Source: Erythrobacter sp. KY5 (GTDB lineage Bacteria > Pseudomonadota > Alphaproteobacteria > Sphingomonadales > Sphingomonadaceae). Taken from it: a stretch of 64,000 nt of DNA. Under the pieces are notes generated by a model, which did no database searches, was not told the DNA's origin, and was given only the letters and a program-made list of their open reading frames with translations. Shown in pieces: positions 47,633 through 56,976 of the stretch. Location: positions 1,533,001 through 1,597,000 of the forward strand of contig NZ_CP021912.1 of assembly GCF_003264115.1 (NCBI RefSeq), read 5' to 3'. A program made the translations under genes and the position numbers. Within the stretch, counting starts at the first letter, position 1, and every line of letters begins with the position of its first letter.

Positions 47633-49306
47633 TCACCGAGTCAGCTTCTTATAAGCCAACCGCGTAGGCCGATCCGCCGCATCGCCCAGACGACGCCGCT
47701 TGTCTTCTTCATACGCCTCGAAGTTGCCCTCAAACCACTCGACGTGTGAGTTGCCCTCGAACGCCAGGATGTGCGTCGCGAGGCGGTCGAGGAAGAAGCG
47801 GTCGTGCGAGATGACCACGGCGCAGCCGGCGAAGTTCTCGATCGCGTCTTCAAGCGCGCCCAAGGTCTCGACGTCGAGGTCGTTGGTCGGTTCGTCCAGC
47901 AGGAGGACGTTGCCGCCCTGCTTGAGCATCTTGGCCATGTGGACGCGGTTGCGTTCGCCGCCTGACAGTTTGCCGACATTCTTCTGCTGGTCCGCGCCCT
48001 TGAAATTGAACGCGCCGACATAGGCTCTGGTCGACGTGTCGTGGCCGTTGACCTGCATGTAATCGAGCCCGTCGGAAATCTCTTCCCAGACGTTGTTCTT
48101 CGGATTGAGGTCATCGCGCGACTGGTCGACATAGCCGAGATGAACGGTCTCGCCGATCTCGATTGAGCCGCTGTCGGGGGTTTCCTGCCCTGTAATCATG
48201 CGGAACAGCGTGGACTTGCCCGCGCCGTTGGGGCCGATCACGCCGACAATGCCGCCGGGAGGCAGCATGAAGGAGAGGTTTTCGAAAAGCAGCTTGTCGC
48301 CATAGGCTTTCGAGATGTTCTTGGCCTCGATCACCTTGCCGCCGAGGCGCTCTGGCACCTGAATGACGATCTGCGCCTTGCCGGGAGCACGGCCCGCCTG
48401 CGCTTCCTGAAGCTCTTCGAATTTGCGGATACGCGCTTTCGACTTTGTCTGGCGCGCGGCAGGCGTCTGCCTGATCCATTCCAGTTCGCGGCTGAGCGCT
48501 TTCTGCTTTCCGGATTCCTCGCGGCTTTCCTGTTCGAGGCGCTTTGCCTTCTTTTCCAGATAGGTCGAGTAGTTGCCTTCGTAAGGGTAGTAGGTCCCGC
48601 GATCGAGTTCGAGGATCCATTCCACCACATTGTCGAGGAAGTAGCGATCGTGGGTGATCATCAGCACCGCGCCCGCATACTCTTTCAGATGGTTTTCGAG
48701 CCATTCGACGGATTCTGCATCGAGGTGGTTGGTCGGCTCGTCCAGCAGCAGGATCGAGGGCTTCTGGATCAAGAGGCGGGTGAGCGCGACGCGGCGCTTT
48801 TCACCGCCAGAGAGGTTTTCGACCGAGGCGTCCGACGGCGGGCAGCGCAGAGCCTCCATCGCGATCTCAAGCTGGTTGTCGAGCGTCCAGCCATCGACCG
48901 CGTCGATCTTGGTCTGAAGTTCGGCCATTTCGTCGCCCAGCGCGTCGAAATCGGCATCGGGTTCGGCCATTTGCGCGGACACGGCGTTGAAACGCTCGAC
49001 CAGTTCGGCGGTCTCGCGCGCGCCATCACGCACGTTTTCGAGCACGGTTTTCGAAGGGTCGAGTTCCGGCTCCTGCGGGAGATAGCCGACGGTGATGTTC
49101 TCACCTGCCCATGCTTCGCCGGAAAAATCGGTGTCGATCCCGGCCATGATCTTCATCAGGGTCGACTTGCCCGCGCCGTTGGGTCCGACGATGCCGATCT
49201 TCGCGCCCTGATAGAACTGAAGATTGATGTTCGAGAGAACCGGCTTGTTGGCACCGGGGAAGCTCTTGGTCATGCCTTTCATGACAAAGGCGTATTGCGC
49301 GGCCAT
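47633..49306 (-). CDS. ettA: energy-dependent translational throttle protein EttA (ABC-F)
   Basis: 557 residues from ATG 49306. Two ABC domains with GPNGAGKST Walker A motifs, LSGGEKRRVAL and LSGGERNRVHM signatures, and LLLDEPTNHLD / LLLDEPTNDLD Walker B motifs, joined by the ABC-F linker (AKRLEQESREESGKQKALSRE). The start MAAQYAFVMKGMTKSFPG and end RPTRLAYKKLTR are EttA-specific. It acts on the ribosomal E site, gating the first elongation cycle by ATP/ADP ratio. The extension to 49438 is not supported. Confidence 0.95.
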   Translation of the reverse strand: MAAQYAFVMKGMTKSFPGANKPVLSNINLQFYQGAKIGIVGPNGAGKSTLMKIMAGIDTDFSGEAWAGENITVGYLPQEPELDPSKTVLENVRDGARETAELVERFNAVSAQMAEPDADFDALGDEMAELQTKIDAVDGWTLDNQLEIAMEALRCPPSDASVENLSGGEKRRVALTRLLIQKPSILLLDEPTNHLDAESVEWLENHLKEYAGAVLMITHDRYFLDNVVEWILELDRGTYYPYEGNYSTYLEKKAKRLEQESREESGKQKALSRELEWIRQTPAARQTKSKARIRKFEELQEAQAGRAPGKAQIVIQVPERLGGKVIEAKNISKAYGDKLLFENLSFMLPPGGIVGVIGPNGAGKSTLFRMITGQETPDSGSIEIGETVHLGYVDQSRDDLNPKNNVWEEISDGLDYMQVNGHDTSTRAYVGAFNFKGADQQKNVGKLSGGERNRVHMAKMLKQGGNVLLLDEPTNDLDVETLGALEDAIENFAGCAVVISHDRFFLDRLATHILAFEGNSHVEWFEGNFEAYEEDKRRRLGDAADRPTRLAYKKLTR

Positions 49307-49510
49307 GGGGGTCGTTCCTTCTTGAAACTGGCGTAAAACGTGTCTGGGTGTGCTGAATTTGACTGCGCAGATAGGCGCGCAAGAGCGGCGGGGCAAGCGC
49401 TCCGGGTGACAGGGCTGAATTCGATTAGGTTTTCGCACCTAGGATGGCCTTGAGCGTTTCTGATCCATGAAAGCGCCATACCCTGACGCAAACGTCAAGA
49501 TCGCGAGCTC

Positions 49511-50734
49511 ATGGACTATACCGAATACGTCATCCCACTTTTCGCATTCATTTTCGCGGTTGCTTTTACCGCGCTGTGGCTGCGCGACACCTCGCGCATT
49601 CACGTGCTTGGCCTGACCGTGACCTATGCAGCGATGGGAGCGTCCTGGATAATCGATCTGCTGTTCTACAACCATTATGGGCCGACCGTTGACGTCATTT
49701 CACACCTGCTTTCGGCGATCAGCATCAGCGCATTGGGATGGGCCATGTGCAGGCGTGCGGGCGGAGAGTTTCCGGTCACCGCGATTGCGCTGGTCTTCGC
49801 GATCTCCACGCCGCTGATCTATATCGCTTCGGCGCACGACAACATCGAAGCGATCGTCGCGGTCGCAAGCACCACCACCAGTTTTCTCTTCATCATCGGC
49901 GCTGTGGCATGGTGGGCGACCAAACCGCGACATTTCGCCGAACTTGGCATGCTGGGCCTGATGGCAGTGCTGGTGGCGATCGGGTTCGTCAATCCGGTTT
50001 ACCGCCAGCTGACGATCGACAATCCGGCTCTGACTTCGGTCGGGTCGGTCTATCTGACGGTCAATCTGGTTTCGATGGCGGTCATTCCCGTTATCATGGC
50101 AATCTGCGCCTTCGGGCTTCTCATGATGGACGAATGGCTGCGGCTCAAGAACCTTGCGCGGCTTGATCCCCTGTCGAACCTTCTGGCACGAAGCGCGTTC
50201 GAGGCCGAGGTTGCCGACATGCTGGCAAGGGGGAGAAAGGATGGCGTGCCGGTCTCTTTGATCGTTGCAGATATCGACCACTTCAAATCGGTCAACGACA
50301 CGCACGGCCATTCGGTCGGTGACGAAGTGATCGCCTATTTCGGAGCGACCATCGCACACAAGATCCGCACATCGGACGCTGCAGGGCGTGTCGGAGGAGA
50401 AGAATTCTGCGTCGCGGTCTGGAATTGCCGCGATGAAGCCGCAGCGGGGCTTGCCGAAAGAATTCGCCAATCGTTCCAGAACGCCTCCGCCCCGCGCAAG
50501 GAAGGCCTGCCGAACTGCACGGCAAGCTTCGGTGTAGCCGAGGCGTGCGACAATGAACCCTATCCATCCTTGTTCGAGCGCGCAGATGCCGCTCTCTACA
50601 GAGCCAAGAACACGGGCCGCAACCGCGTGGCCATGGCCTCGCGCGGGCCCGATCCGATGACCTTCGACGTTGGCGAAGCGGAGGATGTATCGCTGGATCG
50701 CTCGCGCGTCGTGCCCCTGCGCAAGTTCAAATAA
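49511..50734 (+). CDS. membrane diguanylate cyclase (GGEEF)
   Basis: 407 residues. Six to seven N-terminal helices (~1-205) form an unassigned membrane sensor, then the GGDEF domain: LDPLSNLLARSAFEAEV, VADIDHFKSVNDTHGHSVGDEV and the active site GRVGGEEFCVAV. An RTSD five residues before GGEEF is an intact RxxD inhibitory site, so product feedback is expected. It should make c-di-GMP. No EAL or HD-GYP domain. Paralogue of the next gene. Confidence 0.9.
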   Translation: MDYTEYVIPLFAFIFAVAFTALWLRDTSRIHVLGLTVTYAAMGASWIIDLLFYNHYGPTVDVISHLLSAISISALGWAMCRRAGGEFPVTAIALVFAISTPLIYIASAHDNIEAIVAVASTTTSFLFIIGAVAWWATKPRHFAELGMLGLMAVLVAIGFVNPVYRQLTIDNPALTSVGSVYLTVNLVSMAVIPVIMAICAFGLLMMDEWLRLKNLARLDPLSNLLARSAFEAEVADMLARGRKDGVPVSLIVADIDHFKSVNDTHGHSVGDEVIAYFGATIAHKIRTSDAAGRVGGEEFCVAVWNCRDEAAAGLAERIRQSFQNASAPRKEGLPNCTASFGVAEACDNEPYPSLFERADAALYRAKNTGRNRVAMASRGPDPMTFDVGEAEDVSLDRSRVVPLRKFK

Positions 50735-50871
50735 GCACGTAAGCCCGAGTTAGGGCGTGGCGGGCCAAATAGGCCCATTGACTGGATTTTCTGCCCAGAA
50801 GCAGGGTTCCCCCTAAAGGGCCTCTTAACCTTATTGGCCTATCCGATTTCTCACGTGGAACGGACGGCACG

Positions 50872-52131
50872 ATGCAAACGCAAATTCTGGGACTTCTAAC
50901 ACCGATGATGGCGCTGTTTTTCGCAGCGACATTTGCCGTGTTCTGGAAAGCGGGGCGCATGAAGCGTCACGTCCTTGGCTTTGCAATCGGCTACCTTTTC
51001 TTTGCAGTCGGCTTTCTCGCCACGCATTTCCTTCCGCCCAACGCCTTTTACACCTTCCACCTGACGCAGTTTTTCTACTCCGTCGGTTGCGGGATATTTG
51101 TGGTTTCGACCTGCGAGCGGGTGGGGCAGCGCCCTCATTTGCCGGTTTTGCTCGGCATTTACATCTTCAGCGCCGTGGTTCTGGCCATATCGGTCAATGT
51201 CACGAATGATGTCGGACCGCGCCTGATACTCTTGAATATCGGGTATGGCGCGATGTTCCTCGTGAACCTCGTCGCATTGCTTTCGGCACAGCGCAGCGAC
51301 TGGATAGACAAGGCAATCATCGCGGTCACAGCGCTCCAGATCGCCGATTTCTTCATTCGTCCCACACTGACCATGATGTTCGAACAGAGCATCCCGTCAG
51401 AGGAATATCGCGGTACGGTCTATTACTCGCTCATCGGGCTTGTTCTGGGGGTAAAGACGATCGCCGGGGCCATGGTCCTGCTGGGAGCGACGATTGTCGA
51501 ATGGACCAATTCCCTGCGCGAAAGCAGCGACAAGGATGCCCTGACAGGCCTCAACAACCGCGCCGCTTTCGAAGAAGTGATGGGCCGCAGCATCGCGCGC
51601 GCTCACACTCAGGAAGTGCCTTTCAGCCTTGTCGTCGCCGATATCGACCACTTCAAGCAGGTGAACGACATCTGGGGCCACCAGGCGGGCGACAGCGCAA
51701 TTTCTGGCTTTGGCAAGCTGATCCAGGAAATGATCCGTGGCTGCGATACGGCTGGCAGGATCGGGGGCGAGGAATTCTGCATCGCGGTGTGGAACTGCCC
51801 CAACGAACCGGCAGAGCGTCTTGCCGACCGCATCCGGACGGCGTTCGGACGGCTCGAACATGACGGGCTGAACGACGATATCCGACTGACCGCAAGTTTC
51901 GGTGTCGCAACCGTCCGCGAAGGCGAATCCTACGAACGCCTGTTCGCACGCGCCGACGCAGCGCTTTACCGCGCGAAATCGGGCGGTCGCAACAGGGTGG
52001 AGAACGCCGAGCACGAGGTCGAAAGCGCCACGCCAAACCGGGTATCGGCTGCCCCGAGCACGCAACACGGCGAGGCGCAGGCACCGGTCAAGGAGCCGGA
52101 ACTCGTCGAACTCAAGCGGGCAGGGGGATAA
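50872..52131 (+). CDS. second membrane diguanylate cyclase (GGEEF)
   Basis: 419 residues with the same layout as its neighbour: about seven N-terminal helices, then KDALTGLNNRAAFEEVM, VADIDHFKQVNDIWGHQAGD and GRIGGEEFCIAVWNC, with RGCD as the RxxD inhibitory site. The membrane domains differ much more than the catalytic domains, so the pair probably senses different signals. It starts 138 bp after the first gene, behind a gap holding a GGGCC/GGCCC inverted repeat near 50789-50805, so a separate promoter is likely. Confidence 0.9.
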   Translation: MQTQILGLLTPMMALFFAATFAVFWKAGRMKRHVLGFAIGYLFFAVGFLATHFLPPNAFYTFHLTQFFYSVGCGIFVVSTCERVGQRPHLPVLLGIYIFSAVVLAISVNVTNDVGPRLILLNIGYGAMFLVNLVALLSAQRSDWIDKAIIAVTALQIADFFIRPTLTMMFEQSIPSEEYRGTVYYSLIGLVLGVKTIAGAMVLLGATIVEWTNSLRESSDKDALTGLNNRAAFEEVMGRSIARAHTQEVPFSLVVADIDHFKQVNDIWGHQAGDSAISGFGKLIQEMIRGCDTAGRIGGEEFCIAVWNCPNEPAERLADRIRTAFGRLEHDGLNDDIRLTASFGVATVREGESYERLFARADAALYRAKSGGRNRVENAEHEVESATPNRVSAAPSTQHGEAQAPVKEPELVELKRAGG

Positions 52132-52179
52132 GGTCAGCCTTCTGGACAGGCACGCGCGTCGCGACTAGCGATTGTGTCC

Positions 52180-53640
52180 ATGAAAACAGCACTCCTTTCG
52201 GCCACCGCCGCTGCCGCATTTTTCCTGACCTCTCCCGCTCTTGCTGAGGCTCATCAGGACACGGGCTCAACACCATCGCTTGAACAGGTCGCCGATATGG
52301 CGCTCGAAAGCGACACCTATGCGTGGGACTTCGTCGAGGGGATCACCACCGAAGTAGGGCCGCGACAGGCCGGGACCGAAGCCGAAGCGCGCGGTCGCAA
52401 ATGGGCGATGGACTGGATGGTGAAGCACGGTTTTGCCAACGTCGCCGACGAACCTTTCGAGATGGAAACATGGGTTCCCGGCGACATTCATCGTGCCGAA
52501 ATCACCAGCCCCTTTCCGCAGCCACTGGTGATCCAGCCTCTGGGCGGCAGCGCTTCGACCGGACCAGACGGCATCACCGCCGAAGTCGTGATGTTCGAAA
52601 ACGCCGCCGCGCTGGCCGCTGCTCCGATGGGCAGCCTTGAAGGCAAGATTGCCTACATCAGCCACGCCATGACCCCGACCCAGGACGGCTCGCAATATGG
52701 CTTCGCCGGGCCCGCTCGCTGGGTCGGCGCGCAGCTTGCCAAGGAACGCGGCGCGGTTGCCACGGTGATCAAGTCGGTCGGCACCGATTACCACCGCAAC
52801 CCGCATACTGGCGGGACGACCTTCCGCACGGTGGAAGGCGGTGCGGACGTGGGGCGGCCTGTGCCAACCCCGGCGGGCGCGCTGACGCTGCCCGATGCTG
52901 CCAACCTTGAACGCATGTTCGAGCGCGCCGATGGCCGAGCGATCATGATGAAGCTGACGCTGACTCCGGAAAACCTTGGCACCACGCTAAGCGGGAATGT
53001 CGTGGGCGAGATCGTGGGCCGCAATCCCTCGCTGCCCCCGGTGCTGGTCGCGTGTCATATCGACAGCTGGTGGAATGCGCCCGGAGCCTTTGACGATGGC
53101 GTGGGCTGCGGGATCGTCGCTGCCGCCGCGCTGAATGTCGCGAAGAGCGGTCAGCCGCTGCGCACCATTCGCGTGCTGATGGCGGGCGCAGAGGAAGTCG
53201 GCCTATTCGGCTCCAGCGCCTATTCCGAAGCGCACATCGATGAAAAGATCGGCGTTGGGCTCGAAAGCGATTTCGGCGCGGACCGGATCTGGCGCTTTGA
53301 GAGCAATTTCCGTGAGACGAATGAAGATTTGCACAATCGGCTGGCCGCTTCGGTCGCGCGGTTCGGGGTTGCGAATTCGACCATCGTTGCGCGCGGCGGG
53401 GCGGATATCAACATCTCGCGCGATCAGGGCGGGGCGATTATCGACCTGCAGCAGGACGGAACACGCTATTTCGACCTGCACCACACGCCTGACGACACGC
53501 TCGACAAGATCGACCCGGTGCAACTGCGCCAGAATGTCGCGGTGTGGACGCAGGTCGTGGGCATCCTTGCGAATGAAGCGCGCTCGATCCAGACTGGCGG
53601 CGTCATGCCGAGCGCCCCTGCGATCATGGACGCAGAGTAA
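52180..53640 (+). CDS. exported M28-family zinc peptidase
   Basis: 486 residues from ATG 52180 (GTG 52174 is an alternative). A signal peptide (ALLSATAAAAFFLTSPALAEA) is followed by a PA-like insert and the M28 catalytic domain: VACHIDSWWNAPGAFDDGVG (His and Asp ligands), AGAEEVGLFGSSAY (catalytic and ligand Glu), LESDFGADR (Asp) and FDLHHTPDDTLD (final His). Two-zinc aminopeptidase activity in the periplasm is likely. Converges on the DUF1501 gene with 3 bp between the stops. Confidence 0.92.
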   Translation: MKTALLSATAAAAFFLTSPALAEAHQDTGSTPSLEQVADMALESDTYAWDFVEGITTEVGPRQAGTEAEARGRKWAMDWMVKHGFANVADEPFEMETWVPGDIHRAEITSPFPQPLVIQPLGGSASTGPDGITAEVVMFENAAALAAAPMGSLEGKIAYISHAMTPTQDGSQYGFAGPARWVGAQLAKERGAVATVIKSVGTDYHRNPHTGGTTFRTVEGGADVGRPVPTPAGALTLPDAANLERMFERADGRAIMMKLTLTPENLGTTLSGNVVGEIVGRNPSLPPVLVACHIDSWWNAPGAFDDGVGCGIVAAAALNVAKSGQPLRTIRVLMAGAEEVGLFGSSAYSEAHIDEKIGVGLESDFGADRIWRFESNFRETNEDLHNRLAASVARFGVANSTIVARGGADINISRDQGGAIIDLQQDGTRYFDLHHTPDDTLDKIDPVQLRQNVAVWTQVVGILANEARSIQTGGVMPSAPAIMDAE

Positions 53641-53643
53641 ACG

Positions 53644-54813
53644 TCAGACTTCAATCAGGCCGCCGGTCGGAACGGCGCTTCTGCCCGGGAAAAGCTGCGC
53701 CATGGCGCGCGCCGGGTCGAGCCGCAGATGGTCGGCCAGAGCGCCCGCGAGCACGCTTTCCAGCGCGATGGTGGGCCGCAGGTCGCGGCCTTCGTGAAGC
53801 TGTCTGGTCGCAAGTCCCGGCCAGTCGGCGAGCACGCGCCCGCCCTTGACCGCGCCGCCCATCAGGATCGCCGCGCCTCCCGTGCCATGGTCCGTCCCGC
53901 CGGTCCCGTTGAAGCTGGCAGTGCGCCCGAACTCGGTCGCGACGACGATCAGGGTGTCATTCCAGTTGCCCCCGACACCCGTGCGGTAAGCACCCAGCAG
54001 CGCATCGAGCTGGCGCGCGGCGCGTGCGAAGGCTCCCCGCTGATTGGCGTGGGTATCCCATCCGCCAAGCTCGATCATGGCGATCTGTGCCGCACTATCG
54101 CCGCTCATCAAGGAGGCGGCGAGCTCGCCTGCCGCACGGGCATCGCGCAGGTTGCGCATGGTGCTGTCGCCAGCCATGGCCTGTGTCTCCAGCGCACGCT
54201 CCCACAAGGCGCCAAGCTGCGGATCGCCCTCGTAGAGCAGGCCCACGCGCTCCAGAAACGCATCGCTCGCCTGCGGCAGCGCGCTTGGCGCATAGCTAGA
54301 TGCGGGCGCATCGCCGCGCAGGGCAAGCGGCATGGTGGGCGCGATGGCGAGGGCACGGGGCGCCTCGGCGCCGCCGTCCGCTGCGATCATTCCGACAAGC
54401 CGGTTGAGCCACCCGTCACGCGCTGCGTAGGGCGATGCTCCGCCGGTTTCGAGCATGTTCTGCCCGTCGAAATGCGAGCGCTCGCGGTATGCGGTCGCGG
54501 CGGCATGCACGAACAGGGCATTGCCCGATGCGTAAGCCGCGCCGATGCTCTCCAATGCCGGGTGGATGGCGAACATGCCATCCGCGCGGGCCGCGCCTTC
54601 GTATTCGCCGAGGCTCGCCTCGCGCAGGGCCGCAAACCCCGGATCGCCGATCGGAGCGGCCATGGCCATTCCGTCAGCCGCCCCGCGCAGCAACACGAAC
54701 AGCAGCTTTTTGGAACCAGTCCCTTGCGCAAACGCCATTCTGGGAAGTGTGAGGCCGGCGGAAAGCGCCAGCGATCCGGCGATCATCGTGCGGCGGTTCA
54801 GGTTCATCGTCAT
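53644..54813 (-). CDS. DUF1501 family exported protein
   Basis: 389 residues with a twin-arginine-like start (NRRTMIAGSLALSAGLTL) and the DUF1501 core: KLLFVLLRGAADGMAMAAP, ERSHFDGQNMLETG, IELGGWDTHANQ, VVATEFGRTASFNGTGGTDHGTGG. The His/Asp pattern is alkaline-phosphatase/sulfatase-like, and some residues could bind metal. Always found with DUF1800 genes, as here (7 bp after one). Function unknown. Confidence 0.88.
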   Translation of the reverse strand: MTMNLNRRTMIAGSLALSAGLTLPRMAFAQGTGSKKLLFVLLRGAADGMAMAAPIGDPGFAALREASLGEYEGAARADGMFAIHPALESIGAAYASGNALFVHAAATAYRERSHFDGQNMLETGGASPYAARDGWLNRLVGMIAADGGAEAPRALAIAPTMPLALRGDAPASSYAPSALPQASDAFLERVGLLYEGDPQLGALWERALETQAMAGDSTMRNLRDARAAGELAASLMSGDSAAQIAMIELGGWDTHANQRGAFARAARQLDALLGAYRTGVGGNWNDTLIVVATEFGRTASFNGTGGTDHGTGGAAILMGGAVKGGRVLADWPGLATRQLHEGRDLRPTIALESVLAGALADHLRLDPARAMAQLFPGRSAVPTGGLIEV

Positions 54814-54820
54814 GGCTTTT

Positions 54821-56260
54821 CTACCTCCGCATCATTTCGGGTGAGACCAGCAGCAGTCCAAGCGCCTGCTGCCCGCTTTCCGCGCGGGCAAGCCACGTGC
54901 GTGTGTGATCGGATAGCGCGCCGGGAAAGGCCCGCTCGGCGTGTTCGAGAACCGCATCGCTGCGCACATCGCGGGCGAGCCGTTCGGCCAATTCGACGCG
55001 GCGGAACAACGCATCGGGCCCGGCCCAGCTGCCTTCAAGATCGTCATAACCCGCGGGCGAGGGCGCGCGCCAGGGAAGCTGCCCCAACTGATCGAGCGCG
55101 CCCGTTATCCGTCGAAAATCGAGCTCATCCACGCCCGTCAGGCGAAGGCTCGCGACGAGCCACTCATATGGCTGGCGGTATTTGACCGGTCTGGCGACCC
55201 AGCTTTCCGGCGCATTGACGAGGGTGCGCGTAAGGCTGGCGAGGTCGCCGCCGGTGGTGAGGAAATCCTCTTCAAGCCGCGCAACAAGGCTCGTAGGCGG
55301 TTCGTCGCCAGCAAAGTGCCGCGCGAGTTTCGTTGCGATGAAACGCGCGGTCGAAGGATGGCGCGCAAGATCGTCCAGCACTGCCAGCGCCTGATCCGAT
55401 CCGGTGTCGCGGTACGTCTGGCCCATGATCTGCCGCGATCCGGGTTCGTGCGCAGGGGCGACGAAGGCGGAACCGTTGGGCTTCTCCTCGGCAAACCTTT
55501 CGATCCGGCCAATCCCCGAGAGCGTCCACCCGGTCAGCGCCTTGGCGAACTCGGTTACGTCGACCTGCGAATATCCACCATCGACGCCCAGCGTGTGCAG
55601 CTCGAATATCTCGCGCGCGAGGTTTTCGTTCAGCCCCTGCGGCCCACCGTCAGCGCCCTGCGACCTGCGCCTGCGAGACTGCATAAAGCGCGAGCCCGGT
55701 CCCACAGACTGGAACTGATCGAGATAGAGCAGCATGGCCGGGTGCAGCACGGCCGCTTTCAGCATGTCGGAAAAGCGCCCGAAGACATGCGGGCGGATCG
55801 CGTGGAATTCATGCGCGCCGACCTGATAGTGTGTACCGGGCTTTTGCGCGCTGACGCTGAAATGGTTGGACCAGAAATGGACCAACCGCTCGGCAAAGGG
55901 CGTGTCGCTCGCGATCGCGACATTGGTGCGCAGCCCGATATCGGTGCGCAGGAACCGGCCCGCGTTCATATAGGACTGGCGCACCTCGGTCGGGATCGCC
56001 CCGTCCTCCATCGACATACCTGTCATCGCTGTCTCGCCGCCGCTGCGCTGACGCTCGCGCCGCAAGCGCCGCAGCATTTGCAGAACCTCGCCCGGCTTGT
56101 CCGACACATCCTCGCGCGCGGCAATCGCGGCGGGTGTGGGTTCGAAACGCTCCATCTGGCGCAGCAGATAGCGCCGCGCATCATCAGGCGGACTGTCACC
56201 GGGGCGAATGCCGTAGCCGAAGCGATTGAGAGCAATGTGCGCGGAAATGTCGGTGCTCAT
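54821..56260 (-). CDS. DUF1800 family protein
   Basis: 479 residues. Begins MSTDISAHIALNRFGYGIRPGD and has the DUF1800 features: ERLVHFWSNHFSVSAQKPGT, YLDQFQSVG, NENLAREIFELHTLGVDGGYSQ and GETLSGIGR-like repeats of helices. Predicted to be periplasmic or cytoplasmic, with no clear signal peptide. First gene of the DUF1800-DUF1501 pair. Molecular function unknown. Confidence 0.88.
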   Translation of the reverse strand: MSTDISAHIALNRFGYGIRPGDSPPDDARRYLLRQMERFEPTPAAIAAREDVSDKPGEVLQMLRRLRRERQRSGGETAMTGMSMEDGAIPTEVRQSYMNAGRFLRTDIGLRTNVAIASDTPFAERLVHFWSNHFSVSAQKPGTHYQVGAHEFHAIRPHVFGRFSDMLKAAVLHPAMLLYLDQFQSVGPGSRFMQSRRRRSQGADGGPQGLNENLAREIFELHTLGVDGGYSQVDVTEFAKALTGWTLSGIGRIERFAEEKPNGSAFVAPAHEPGSRQIMGQTYRDTGSDQALAVLDDLARHPSTARFIATKLARHFAGDEPPTSLVARLEEDFLTTGGDLASLTRTLVNAPESWVARPVKYRQPYEWLVASLRLTGVDELDFRRITGALDQLGQLPWRAPSPAGYDDLEGSWAGPDALFRRVELAERLARDVRSDAVLEHAERAFPGALSDHTRTWLARAESGQQALGLLLVSPEMMRR

Positions 56261-56348
56261 CTCTTCCCTTTCCTCGGGAAGCGAAGGTGCCTTAGAGCCG
56301 CGCCCGTGTCACGTCGCCGCTCGTCGCAAATTGTCGCAAGGCGGGCCG

Positions 56349-56975
56349 TCAGTCGCCGGGCAATTCGCCGCTGTCGAGCATTTGGGGCACTTGGCTCGCG
56401 CGCACGATCTCGGAATATTTCGCGCCCAGATCGCGCAGGTTCGATCCGTGCAGTTCCTCGTCGCGGTCCGCGCACGCGTCGGAGATCGCGATCGGCACAA
56501 AGCCATGTTGCAGCGCATCCAACGCGCTCGCCCTGACGCAGCCGGAAGTCGAGAAACCGCCGATATAGAGCGTGTCGACGCCGTGATCGTGCAGCCAATC
56601 GTCAAGCGCTGTGCCGAAGAAAGCGGACGGGTACTGCTTGAAGAAAACCGGCTCCTCTCCGTGAGGGATCAGCTGTTCGGGGAACGAGCCGGCTGTCGTG
56701 TCGCCGACGAAAATCTCAAGCGCGGGGACCTTGCGGAAGAAGTGCCCGCCATCGCCGCCGCCTTCGGAATAGCGAACCCCGGTCCAGATAACGGGCAAGT
56801 GGCGCTTGCGAAATTCGTCAGCCAGTTGCGCCATGTGCGAGATAGCCGCGCTTCCGCTTTCAAGGAACAGCGGGAAGGCGGGCTCGACATAGGCGCGCAC
56901 CGGATCGACCAGCAGGAGCGCCGGGGACTTGCCGGGGGTGAGCTTCCCCGCGAAGGCACCGTCCCAGTCGGTCAT
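56349..56975 (-). CDS. isochorismatase-like cysteine hydrolase, N-carbamoylsarcosine-amidase-type
   Basis: 208 residues from ATG 56975. The cysteine hydrolase triad is visible: Asp in ALLLVDPVRAYVEPA, Lys in VFFKQYPSAFFGT and Cys in GGFSTSGCVRASALDALQ. The C-terminal half and the SGC placement are like N-carbamoylsarcosine amidohydrolase and related amidases. Last gene of the hyu operon, 1 bp from the CoA-transferase gene. Likely hydrolyses an N-carbamoyl or amide group from the product of HyuAB; the exact substrate is unknown. Confidence 0.83.
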   Translation of the reverse strand: MTDWDGAFAGKLTPGKSPALLLVDPVRAYVEPAFPLFLESGSAAISHMAQLADEFRKRHLPVIWTGVRYSEGGGDGGHFFRKVPALEIFVGDTTAGSFPEQLIPHGEEPVFFKQYPSAFFGTALDDWLHDHGVDTLYIGGFSTSGCVRASALDALQHGFVPIAISDACADRDEELHGSNLRDLGAKYSEIVRASQVPQMLDSGELPGD

Positions 56976-56976
56976 C

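Noticed and set aside
54941..56536. 531-codon + strand ORF opposite DUF1800
   Set aside because: Arg-rich shadow frame; the opposite strand encodes a recognised family.
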